Below, piece by piece: positions 48,301 through 59,551 of a DNA stretch of 64,000 nt. The stretch is from Cryptomeria japonica (taxonomy: Eukaryota; Streptophyta; Pinopsida; Cupressales; Cupressaceae): NCBI RefSeq assembly GCF_030272615.1, contig NC_081406.1, forward strand, positions 190,243,391-190,307,390, read 5' to 3'. Positions within the stretch are counted from its first letter, which is position 1; each line of letters begins with the position of its first letter. Position numbers and translations under genes: made by a program. Below the pieces are notes generated by a model, which saw only the letters and a list, made by a program, of their open reading frames with translations, was not told the origin of the DNA and searched no databases.

Positions 48301-48819
48301 AGATCTTTTATCAAATGTTGCACCAGTTAGATTTATCACTGTGTCATTTGAGACCTTCTTTGTTTTGTCCAGTCTGTTACTGGTGGAGGGTAACCCTGTT
48401 ACAGTTCTTACTGCTTCTTTTGTGATTTTATGAATTGAGTCCAACCAAAAAAATTCACCATGTACTCTGCTTAACACAATCCTTATGATATCCTTGAAAA
48501 AATTCGGGATACTAAGAATTTCAGTGAAACCTAGGGTTTCCACTATCGTATGTTCAGGCTTGACATTTCCAGATTCATCACAAATCATAGTTTTAAACAT
48601 GTTCTTAATCTCATCATCACCTAATTCCTCAATATGACAGTGTGTATACATCCTAGGGTCTTTAGCATATACTACTCCTTTAGGGATTTGAGAGAATGCA
48701 CCTATGCTATCATCTTTCTTCGCAATTTCGGGAACTAGCTGGAATACGGGTCTAGGGCGCTTAACAACTTAAAAAACAGTAGGGTTTGCAATAAATTCAG
48801 GAGTGGATGAAGATGCCAT
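45393..48819 (-). pseudogene. ORF2 of the 6.6-kb element: ~1,140-codon protein of unknown function
   Basis: The start is MASSSTPEFIANPTVF. One TAA stop (about 48768) precedes a 542-codon open stretch (48651-47026). The frame goes on past a TGA at 47023, then a shift in an A-run near 46820 and four TAG stops (about 46670-46370), into a 321-codon open stretch (46358-45396). Residues 1-370 look globular (HGEFFWLDSIHKITKEAVR). A basic Pro/Lys segment follows (KRTRQKQQ, KKMTPKKKKVKQT), then a Thr/Glu/Pro-rich middle and a C-terminal coiled coil (LEKKIAEQEEKIKKLENDKQ). Nothing resembles protease, RT, RNase H or integrase. The layout faintly recalls 'putative plant transposon protein' domains of other non-autonomous elements. 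I cannot assign a function. Confidence 0.65.
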
Positions 48820-49105
48820 AGCTATAAATACCCCAATCTTCTTTAAGGATAAATGATTTGATGGATTGCTTCACTTCTTCGCTTAGAATTTTTGCGCTCT
48901 CGAAGATTTGAATGCTCGGTGAATGAAAAAGGAGCAAAAACACTTGCTTTATAATGTTATTTTCTCCAACTACCACATTTAATGCTTGTCGGTTAAGTCA
49001 CAACTTAACTCATCACTTAGTATAGAAGTAATTTCAACTTCTTACCATCAACCGAGGGACTAATAGCATGTTTTTCATTTTGTTGCTAAACCCCCAAAAG
49101 ATTTT

Positions 49106-50230
49106 GCTTCAGTTAGATGAAGATTCTCTTGCCGGTGGAGTGTTACTCTGTTTTGCCGGTGGAAGAGTATTCCCATCAATATTCTGATCTGACTTTATGA
49201 TCCATTGTTTTGAGAATTCTTGCTTTACCTCTTCAACTTTTTCTTTACCTTTCAAACTCGGACGTTTATTATTTGTTGGTGAGGACTTGCTTCTACAAAA
49301 TTTAGCAATATGTCCAATTTTGTTATAGGCATAACAAGTCACATTGTTTTTCTGAATAGATTTCCCATATCCTATGTCGGTATGTGTTTTACATTGATTA
49401 GATAAGTGTCCAAATCTTCCACAAACATAACATCTTACATTCATTCTGCAATTTTCTGAATTATGACCAATTTTGTTGCATTTAGAACATTGACCAGTGG
49501 GTGTATTAGTGTTCTGATAATTTCTAGATCTGCATTGATTTTCTCTATGACGATACTTGTTACAGTTAAAGCATTTGCCATTGAATTTTTAAGTATTAGG
49601 TTGCCTTACCGGTTTGTTGTGATCATGATGGTTTGCAGTACTGGAGCTTTCACCAATTTCAAAGCCAAGGCCATTTGTATCACTATTAGGTTTCTGATTC
49701 TTCAGCATGTCACCAAGTTCTTCTGAAATTTTCTTGAATTTCTCCTTGTGTTGATTTGCAGCAGTCAGTTCATTCTCCAAGATTCCTTTCTGTCTCATGA
49801 GTTCAGTTTTGTCATTTTGTGTGTGCATTAGATCTGTCTTCAACATATCATTTTCATGGTTGAGTCTTGTGTTTTCATTTCCAACATCATTTAGTCTTCT
49901 AACCAAGTCTTCTTCATTTTTCTTTCAGTCTTCAATTTCTTTACAGAATCTCATAGTCATATCCTTCATCTCATTCTTTGTTGTACTGATTTCTTGTCTT
50001 AGCTTGTTTACCAGATCATTAAGAGTTTCCTTTTCATTTTCCTCATTTTGCATCTTTTCACAAAGTTCTCTCCTCTTGTTCCTTGCAATAGTAAAATTTT
50101 CTTGAAGTGCTTGAATAATATCCTGAGCAGCCTTTAGATCATCTTCTAGTTTAATATTCTTCACCTTTTCTGCATCATAGTCTGAAAGAGTTATTTCCAA
50201 TTGCTTTCTCAAGTATCCATCTCTACCAAT
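49106..50230 (-). pseudogene. ORF1 of the 6.6-kb element: coiled coil plus four zinc knuckles
   Basis: It starts close to the primer site (EEDLVIGRDGYLRKQLEITL). A long heptad-type coiled coil, about 190 residues rich in Lys, Glu, Asn and Leu, follows. Four CCHC-like knuckles come next: CFNCNKYRHRENQC, CSKCNKIGHNSENC, CYVCGRFGHLSNQC and CYAYNKIGHIAKFC (second Cys replaced by Tyr in the last). The tail is Lys/Ser-rich. Two in-frame stops (near 49922 and 49590) interrupt it. It lacks the usual Copia gag (UBN2) domain, so it may be a gag substitute or only its nucleocapsid part. It probably binds the element RNA. Confidence 0.75.
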
Positions 50231-50277
50231 GACAAGATCTTCCTCAAGATGTTAGGCTTTTGAAAATAGAGGACCAG

Positions 50278-50289
50278 GCTCTGATACCA
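50278..50289 (-). other. Primer binding site (initiator Met-tRNA type)
   Basis: TGGTATCAGAGC read on the minus strand, two bases from the 5' LTR. This is the usual primer site of plant Copia elements and fixes the direction of the element. Confidence 0.9.
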
Positions 50290-50291
50290 AT

Positions 50292-51050
50292 TGTTAGGAT
50301 TCCCAAAGATACTGAGAGGGGGTGGGGGTGAATCGGTATCTAATCAGTATATAAATTTACTTGACTTAAAACATGAAAAGCATATCAAAACTGTGTACTG
50401 GTAAACCAGAAATAATGCAGTAACTAAGAATAATAACAACAACATGAGAAGCACACCATAACACAATATTTTAACGAGGAAACCTAGTGTGGGAAAAACC
50501 TCGGTGGGATTTGTGACCCACAATATTTGCTTACTGGCCAATAAGAGAATATTACTTTTACAATAGGGGCCTGCACATGCAAGAAGGCCAAGTGCCTAGA
50601 TCTCACTACTCAATTACAAAATAAGTCACACTGACTTACAAAAGGTTTATAAAAATCCAATGTCTTGTACTACTTCAGATTAGCATCTGCTATGCTAGGT
50701 TCAGTACCAGTTTAAGCTCTGCTACATACATAAACCCTTAACCAATAATTCGCATATTAGGTCTGCATAATTTCCCTATCTCCTTATTACAAAATGATCT
50801 ACAATGATCTCATACATATATGAGTCATATTACAACTCGCCATGTCGGCTTACAATGATTTTATAATTAATTACAAAATACATTTTAAACAAAATTGAAG
50901 TCAGCCAAGGTGCTGGTATCCTTCCTTTCACTGTCGGTGTTCTGTATGCTGGTGCCGGTATCTTTGTCTTGCTGGTGTCATAATATTGCAAGGTTGCTAT
51001 CAATGACAAAACCTTCAATCACCTACAATTGGAGTGTGCATTTGCCAATA
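50292..51050 (-). repeat. 5' LTR of the 6.6-kb element
   Basis: 759 bp, directly repeated relative to 44425-45190. Differences are few and mostly transitions; a 13-bp segment near 45164 of the left copy is missing here. Confidence 0.9.
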
Positions 51051-51169
51051 GTATCATCATGATGCTCATTGCATTTGTATGGTTTATTTCTTTTATAAAA
51101 AAAAAGAAATTATTCGCATTCTTTGGTTATTTGTTTTAAGTCCTCTGGGCCTCATAGCGGGGCGTTACA

Positions 51170-51980
<811 letters not shown>

Positions 51981-52742
51981 GTGACAATGGATAAAACAAT
52001 ATTGAAAGGTTAAACGAATTCAACCACAAAACCCTAGCCTAACAACAACAAAGATCCACCATAACATATGAAGATTACCTAAGACAATGCAAATCAAATG
52101 AAATCACAAAGATTATACCATCACATGTCCAATAGGGTTTGAATCTCCATTCTTCCTATCTCCATTGATCTTGCTTGATATATTTTCTCTCAGAATTTAT
52201 GTGTGCACAAGAGTTCAACAAAGAACGGAAATATGGTTGCAAGTAGGATCACATATGAAAGTGTAGTCGGGAAGTCAACTCATCAGGGTTAATAATGAAG
52301 AAAGCATCTCCTTATATAGAAGACACCATAAGAAATGGAGGGATAAGATTGAGAGGTGTAAAAGATAAATGGTCGGCTATGATTAAAGGGTAGGTAGAGA
52401 AAATAAGAAAATAATGAGAGGGTAGGTAGTGTAGGAATTAAGAGATGAATGACATGTGTCATAGGTAGAAAAGGTTAATGAATTAATTAAATAAATAAAG
52501 ATTTATTTAATTAATAGAGGAAGAGGAATCAATTAAATAAATAAAATATTTATTTAATTTAAGAAAAGGATAATTTAAATAAATAAAGGTATTTATTTAA
52601 ATGAGAAAAGGCAAGCTAGAAGAGGATTAATGAATTAATTAAATAAATAAAGATTTATTTAATTAATAAAAGAATTAGGCTAAAGTAATTAAATAAATAA
52701 AGATATTTATTTAATTAGACATGACAATTTTAGGTGTCTACA
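51981..52742 (-). repeat. 3' LTR of the Tat element
   Basis: Inner end is fixed by TGTAGACACC next to the polypurine tract. Outer end is taken as the edge of the microsatellite because no second copy is available. It contains five imperfect palindromes of the form AATTAAATAAATAAAG / TTTATTTAATT at about 52481-52515, 52530-52560, 52571-52601, 52628-52668 and 52687-52718. Confidence 0.65.
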
Positions 52743-53548
52743 TTTTCCCCCTCTTTGAGACAATGCAGCTTGTCGCGTTGTTTCAAAGAAGATAATATGA
52801 ACTGATACAAAGCTTCCCCAAGATGGGAATGCTATGCCCCCTCGAGAGATTGGATGAAAATGTCTGGAAAGATCACAAACAATCTCTCGATAAGAAAGAA
52901 AGGCTAGAATGGACTGATCGGATAGAGTGACAGAGTCACGAGATAAAGAAGACTGACTCAGAAAATGAGGGCTAGGGCTAGGGCTAGGGATAGGGATAGG
53001 GTAGTCTATAAGATAGACCGTGAAGGAAAACATCCTCATTGTCATCTACACATCCAAGAGATCAAAGTGCAGAGAGAGACTAGAGCAGCAATAGTCAATA
53101 GCGATGGCATTGGTTCACAGATTCGATTGCGTTCACCGATTTCAGAGGCCAGCAGATGTAAGAGAGCCGGTAAGTACTGCAAAACCTCCTTGTACTTTTT
53201 TGCATGAAATGTTGTCATAAATGCATGCTAGGTAGGGTAATGAATGCACATTTAGGAAATGTCAAATGGGGTAAAAATATTAAGGCGCACCTGCGAATGA
53301 AAAGGCGTTTGTGCCAAATGCGAGCGCATTTGTGTCTTCTAGGTCAAATTGACAGTTCTGTAATGAACATACGCTGTCGATTGGATAAGGTGCTGAGAGG
53401 ATACACTCAAGCAAGTCCTCTAGGGAAGACTAGGATAGCAAATAGGACTAGGATTGACAATTTTGTGATAGAACATACGTTACCAATTAAGAAACTACTT
53501 AAGAGGATACACTCTAGTATAGCCCTAGGATAGGATAGATCGAGACAC

Positions 53549-53790
53549 TTTGTGATGAACAATGAGTACCAAGACATAGTACTTTGTGATGAATAGGGAG
53601 TACTAATATGAGCAACACTTTGTGATGAACAAGGAGCGCAAAAACATAGTACTTTGTGATGAACAAGGAGTACCACTGGGATAAAAAGCAACACTTTGTG
53701 ATGAATAGGGAGTGCCACTAGTATAGAGTACCATAAGCACTGGGATAAAAAAATAGTATTTTGTGATGAACAAGGAATGCCACTATGATT
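53549..53790. repeat. Six copies of ACTTTGTGATGAACAAGGAG
   Basis: The 20-bp core recurs at 34-65-bp spacing with variable linkers. It lies just before the plant-mobile-domain ORF. Confidence 0.85.
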
Positions 53791-53816
53791 GACACAGTTG
53801 ATTTGCTTGACTGCAG

Positions 53817-54580
53817 GCTTACCTATCTATGCTGGAGTCATGGGAGAGATTCCCATCGACTCAGAGTTTACGACTGGAGCTGACATTTGAGGATAGAGAA
53901 GCTATTGAGGTTATGGGCTTGCAACATATTCTATATGTGCCTGAGTTTCGGGTGAACATGGGATTATTGACTGCGCTGGCTGAGAGATGGCACTCAGAGA
54001 CTTGTAGTTTTCATTTGCCAATGGGTGAGATGATAGTCACCTTGGAGGATGTGTATAGGATACTGAGGATATCGATCAATGGGGAGTTAGTTCTCTATGA
54101 TCGAGACAGAGACAAGGATGCACTGAGACGAGTGTTCCAGAATCCGGGATTGGAGATGAGGGTTGGACACGTGGCTTGGGATACCATGACACAGACAGGA
54201 TTAACACTACCAACAGTGTTGGCAGAAGTGATCAGTGGGTTCCTCTATCCGGATAGGGCGACACGAGGATTGGTTGTGGGATTGGGGAGGAGATAGGCTA
54301 CTGGAGAGACCTATACTATGGAGTGGTGCCACCAGAGCAGTGGGCTAGGAGCTTCCGTAGACCATCGCAGACAACGACGACCACTAAAGGGAGGGACAAG
54401 AGACAAACATCGAGCGGTCGGGACAGAGGGGACAAGAGAGATGATCCTGGGGTGGGTCCTTCTAGGGCTCAGACTCTATCGAGGCCAGGCAGCTCCAAGG
54501 GAGGGAGTTCATCGTAGCCTTAGAGGGCTCCCTATGTATCAGTTTTGTATAATTTTGTATGATGACACCTTCGGGTGATT
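53817..54580 (+). pseudogene. Antisense plant mobile domain (PMD) ORF within the Tat element
   Basis: Open from 53817 (after an acceptor-like TGACTGCAG) to 54296. It has the PMD pattern: LESWERF near the start, then ERWHSETCSFHLPMGEM and VTLEDVYRILRISINGE, and DTMTQTGLTLPTVLAE. The frame ends at GRR. A +1 shift continues as YYGVVPPEQWARSF and a Ser/Arg/Gly-rich tail to about 54517. At about 230 residues it is much shorter than cellular PMD proteins (MAIN/MAIL1). A donor-like GTAAGT at 53170 could pair with the acceptor, but the phases I tried do not join. It lies opposite to gag-pol between integrase and the 3' LTR, where Tat elements are known to carry extra, often antisense ORFs. PMD proteins in plants take part in silencing and genome stability. 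Confidence 0.75.
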
Positions 54581-56390
54581 GTAGCCATATGATTTTGACA
54601 TCATTGTATCATGACACTTATGATTTTGATATATATATATGAGATTCATCCTCGTGGTAGCTATATGCATGTGCACCTATGCGATGCTTATGGTATGTTT
54701 TATGATGATGTTTCTATGTCAGGCTTATGATATGGATGCAAAATATGTACATGAGGAAATGCAATATTTTTGTTCTTTTATGTTTTTAATATGTTATGTA
54801 TATGCAATTGTGAATGTATGAAATGCAGATGAATATGATAATGCAGATAACTATTTATATGATGAGAATGTAAGATGTGCTAACATGTGTTGTGTGCAGG
54901 ATGTTATGCAATTGTGATATCTATATGTATGTATGAAATGCTTAACATGTGGTAATGCAGGTGCAACTACATGAAATGCAAATATTTTTGGCATGTCATT
55001 ATACTCAGTCATGTGATAGCAGGCTACACGGACTCAAGAAGGATGATGGAAATCAATCAAGAAAGGGGGATGGAAGATAGAAGATATGAAAGTGAAAGAG
55101 CTTCTTGTGCGTTATCATCATTGAGCTTTATTATGGCAAAATAGGTTATGACAATCGAGGCATATGTTCGACCCAAAAAGTCATTGTACCTGTTTGCATG
55201 GAGATCAGACAGTCGCAAACAAGGAATACCCAAGTTCACACTAGACTCACAGTGTCCTCATATCCTTGGACAAGTCATAGCATTACTAAAAGATAATCCA
55301 CAGACATCAAAGAAAATAAAATAGGCGACGATACCCCATCCTCGCCTTTCCAGTCAAAGACATCCTGGAGATAAAATCTCTAGTCAAAGACATCCTAGAG
55401 AAGCTAAAAGACATGTCACCAAAAGATAAAATCAAAAGAAAACCAAGACTCGACACCAACATCCACTGTAGTCCTCAGGTTTAATGTCTCTTGTCACTTG
55501 TATAAGTCTTATTTGATTGTGGTCACAATGTTTACTTTCACAAAAAGGATAGATAGCACTGAACCATATGTTGTCTGAGTTTGTTGAAATATTTGATTTG
55601 TTGAAGCCCATTGTTGTTGTTGTGTCTCATCTGAAATTGACTGAATCCATGAAACTGATACTTTATTGCAGAGAAGATGAAACTTTATTGCGGATATGTG
55701 ATGCAAATGCTGCTTTATTGTGTATTGTGTGCGGATAGACTGAAGAAAAGTGGAAGAAATTGTACTCCTTGAAACATGTGATGCTCTCAGTTCCACACCC
55801 ATTACTAGACGTAGGATTTTCCTTAGCCACAGATAGGAGCTGATTTATTATGGACGGAAAGGGGTGAAAAGAAATGTTATTATGAATGGCGAACTAATCT
55901 TGGGTAGATCAATAACAAGCCATGATGGGAATGGGTATGTTTATTATGGATGAATAGGTTGTGAGTGTGTGCAAAGTGATGGGATGAAATGGAATCCTGA
56001 AGGAGGGAGGAGCAATGTCTCTACGCATGGCGCCGGTGACCCAGTTTTCACCGTTGGACGAAATGTTTTCTCTTCAATTTTTTGATTTTTCAATTTTTTT
56101 TGTGTCACAAGGTGCCTGTTTGCCAGGTTTTCGCCAAGTAACGATTTTTATGTTTATGATTTATTTTTTTTGTGTCACAAGGCGCCTGTTTGCCAGGTTT
56201 TCACCAAGTAACGATTTTTTATTTTTTATGATTTTTTTTTTTGTATTTTTGAATTAGGATACTTGGAAGAGCTATGTGTAAAAATTGCGAAGGTGCATGC
56301 TATTGATAGGATCCTCCAAAGATTCACCCTCTGTGGTTATGAGCTAATATGCACTAGATCCATATATTGTTGTGATGATGTAAGGACCAA
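54581..56390. other. Spacer of the Tat element
   Basis: Non-coding by eye. Two ~60-bp tandem copies (about 56098-56157 and 56168-56221) of TTTGTGTCACAAGG-GCCTGTTTGCCAGG followed by TTTTC-CCAAGTAACG are present. The 54590-55000 part is rich in ATG/TATG words. Confidence 0.5.
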
Positions 56391-56399
56391 GCCAGTTTG

Positions 56400-57606
56400 G
56401 TTTGAACTTGACCTTCTTCTCTCTATCTCGCTGATTTTTAGGATTTTATCTGAGAACTAAGTCCCCTACCTCAAATGTGCGAGGCTTGACTTTATGATTG
56501 TAGCTACGACTCATTCATTGTTGATAAGCCTTGAGATAATTAAAAGTAGTTTGTCTTCGTTCATCCAATAGTTCAATTTCTTGTAAGCGAGAGACCCAGT
56601 AGTCTTCATCACTGATAATGTTTTGCAAAGAGACTCGTAAAGAGGGTAACTCGACCTCAATAGGCAAGATAGCTTCAGTTCCGTAGATAAGCGAATAGGG
56701 TGTAGCTCTTGTAGGTGTGCAAATGCTTGTGCGGTAAGCCCAAAGTACGAGATTAAGTTGGATATGCCAATTGCGGCCAACATCGTCGACTATCTTTTTT
56801 AGGATTTTAAGGATTGTTTTATTAGATGCCTCAGCTTGATCGTTACCTTAGGGGTAAAAAGGTGTGGAAAAATGATGGGTAACATGGAAGCGGTCACAGA
56901 GTTCATGAACATCCTGATTTTTGAAGGGACGCCCGTTATCGATGATGATGGAAATAGGAATACTGTATCGACAAATGATATAGTTGAGAATGAATGTAGC
57001 AATTTGTTTTCTAGTGACTTGTGTAAGAGGCACCGCTTCGATCCATTTTGTGAAATACTCTGTGGCAGTGATGATGAATTTATGACCATTGGAGGAAGGA
57101 GGGTGAATCTTGCCTATGAGATCGAGTACCCACTGACAAAAGGGCCAAGGAGTCGCAATTGGTTGAAGTTCTTGCGCTGGCACATGAATAAGGTCTCCAT
57201 GAAGTTGACACTACTTACATTTCTTGACAAACTGACATGAGTCTTTTTCCATATTGGGCCGGTAATATCCAATCTGCATCAGTTTCTTGGCTAAGGTGAG
57301 ACCACTAGAATGTGGACCACATATCCCTTCATGAAATTCACGTAACGCAACCTGAGCTTTGTCCCTTTCTAAACATTTAAGAAGAGTGCCATCTAGACCT
57401 CCACAATATAGGATATCGGCTAAAATGACGTATCGAGACGATTGGCGAATGAAAGTGCGACGTTGGTTATTGGATAAATCAGGAGGAAGGGTATTGTCAC
57501 GAAGGTATGTGAAAATGGAACCATATAACAGGGACTCAGGACCAACAACACATATCATCTCAGTAGGAGTGATCTCATACGAGGGAACCAAAAGGTTATC
57601 CACCAA
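56400..57606 (-). pseudogene. Tat integrase
   Basis: The N-terminal HHCC part has LREFHEGICGPHSSGLTLAK and FVKKCK. The core has DLIGKIHPPSSNGHKF (first Asp), PISIIIDNGRPFKNQ (second Asp) and, after a TAA stop, GNDQAEASNKTILK (Glu). A C-terminal segment has AYRTSICTPTRATPYSLIYG and a KVKPRTFEVGDLVLR tail. The triad is present but the frame is broken several times. Confidence 0.85.
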
Positions 57607-58609
57607 GAACTCATACCGGGTTTCATTCTATGGTAGATCGATTAGTGAAGCAATTGTAGCCATGGCATCTGCGGCTTGATTCTGCTCTCTTGGTATCTGC
57701 TCAAAGTCTAACTTCGTGAAATGTTGTTTCAGGTCATCCACCATTCTTTTGTAAGGCATTAATTTCTCATCCTTTATTTGGTAGTCATCAGTTGCTTGAC
57801 GAATTACAAGTTGAGAGTTCCCAAAAACATGAAGTTCCTGGATCTTCCACTGAACTACAATCCGTAATCCAGTTGTTAATGCCTTGTATTCTGCTATGTT
57901 ATTAGTGTAGGGAAATGATAATCGATATGATTTTGGTGTGGAATCCCCTTGAGGAGTTATGAAGAGAATGCCAGCTCCTACCCCATGCTATGTGTATGAG
58001 CTGTCAAGGCTTTATGTGTGACACTGTCAAGATGGATTCATCTTGAAATTCTGAAGTTAGAGGAACATCATCTATCATGGGAGCATTTGCTAATTGATCT
58101 GCGATAGCTTGTCCTTTTATTGCTTTTATGTCCACATATTCAATGTCGAACTCCCTCAAGAGCATCACCCATTTGGCTAGTCACCCAGTAAGCATTGCTT
58201 TATTGAGAAGGTATTTCAATCGATCGATCCTTGCAACCAACTTAGTTTTATGAGTTAGCATGTAATGTCATAATTTTTGCGAAGCAAAGACCACAATGAG
58301 ACATGTCCGCTCAATTGGTGTGTAGTTTAGCTCATATCCCACCAATGTGCGACTGATGTAGTAGACTGCCTTTTCTTTGCCCTCAACAACCTGTTGTGCT
58401 AAGAGTGCCCCCAGTGCTGTTGAAGTAGCTGATATGTATAATAGTAGAGGTTGACCTAGAATTGGTGGCATCAAAACTGGCAGATTTAGAAGATAGTCTT
58501 TGAGTATCTGGAAAGCCTGTTGACAGTTATCATCCCATTTGAATTTGATGTTTTTATGTAGAAAGTGCTGAAAAGGATTACATTTATTTGCAAGTTGTGC
58601 TATGAATCT
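57607..58609 (-). pseudogene. Tat RNase H region
   Basis: PPILGQPLLLYISATSTALG and AVYYISRTLVGYELNYTPIE are the RT-linked RNase H. After a stop, LAKWVMLLREFDIEYVDIKA follows. Further left are decayed pieces that could be the second RNase H of Tat elements (INNWITDC, VEDPGTSCFWELS), too broken to be certain. Confidence 0.7.
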
Positions 58610-59551
58610 TTATATGGACTGGATTATCCCTTGCAAAGATTGAAGTTGATTGATATTTCTTGGTGGTTGCATCTCTAGGATGGCCTTGACTTTTGTTGGA
58701 TCGGCTTCGATTCCTCTTTTTGAGACAATGAATCCCAGGAGCTTCCTAGAGGTTACTCCAAAGACACATTTCTTGGGGTTTAATCTTACTTTGTATTTTT
58801 CCATCCAATCAAAAATGACTGAAAGTATGTCCAAATGTGTATCTTTGTCTATTGATTTGCCCAAGAGGTCGTCAACATAATCTTCCACAGTAGCGTGCAT
58901 GAGATCATGAAAGATAGTAGTCATGGCTCTTTGATATGTAGCACCTACATTCTTTAGCCCAAATGGCATGACATTCCAATAGAAAGTTCCCCAAGGACAC
59001 GTGAATGTTGTTTTGTGTTGATCCTCGGATGCGATTTTTATTTGATTATAACCAGAGAATCCATCCATCAAAGATAACATCACATGACCTGTTGTGAGAT
59101 CTACAATCAAGTCAATATTTGGTAATGGAAAGTCATCCTTCAGACAAGCTTTGTTGATGTCTCCGAAGTCTGTACATATTCTGATGCTACGATCTGGTTT
59201 ACTGACAGGCACTAAGTTGGAGATCCATTCAAGATAATCAATTGGGCGTATGAATCCAACATCCAATAATTTTTCAAGCTCTGCTTTGACTAATAATACC
59301 ACTTGTGGATGCATCTTTCTTAATTTCTATTTCATTGGTTTTGCCCCCCGTTTAACTATCAAATGATGCATTACCAAATCTAGATCCAATCCAGGCATAT
59401 CAGCGTATGACCATGCAAAATTGATTTGTCGTTCCGTGAAGAAACTTATGAACTTTGATCTTTCTGTCTCTGTCAAAGATTGAGCCAGGAATATGTTATG
59501 TGGACTTTCTTTTGTACCAATGTTTGTTTTGATGGTCTCCTCTACCAACAT
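58610..59551 (-). pseudogene. Tat reverse transcriptase
   Basis: Contains VPVSKPDRSIRICTDFGDIN, DGFSGYNQIKIA, TFYWNVMPFGLKNVGATYQR and the catalytic VEDYVDDLLGKS, with YxDD intact. The first part (DMPGLDLDLVMHHLIVKRGA) is separated from the rest by one TAG stop at about 59326. The domain itself is open for 234 codons. Confidence 0.9.

Larger units (their letters stand above)
44425..51050 (-). mobile_element. Complete non-autonomous Copia-type LTR element with two ORFs and no pol
   Basis: LTRs are 44425-45190 (3') and 50292-51050 (5'). GTATC flanks the element at 44420-44424 and 51051-51055. The inner LTR ends are canonical (TGTTGG...CCTAACA). The outer ends read TATTGG and CCTAATA, each with one transition. 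The Met-tRNA primer site TGGTATCAGAGC is 2 bp inside the 5' LTR (50278-50289, minus). A polypurine tract CCAAAGGGGGAGAT abuts the 3' LTR. The 5.1-kb interior encodes a coiled-coil zinc-knuckle ORF and a very long second ORF. No protease, integrase, RT or RNase H motif was found, so it must use enzymes of an autonomous Copia relative. Confidence 0.92.

Noticed and set aside
52969-53002. Telomere-like AGGGCTAGGGCTAGGG run
   Set aside because: Only a few hexamers of GGGCTA/GGGATA, not the plant TTTAGGG repeat; too short for an interstitial telomere.
53170-53816. Intron joining the 52965-53169 open frame to the PMD exon
   Set aside because: Donor- and acceptor-like sites exist but the phases do not match for that frame, so I did not extend the PMD ORF upstream.
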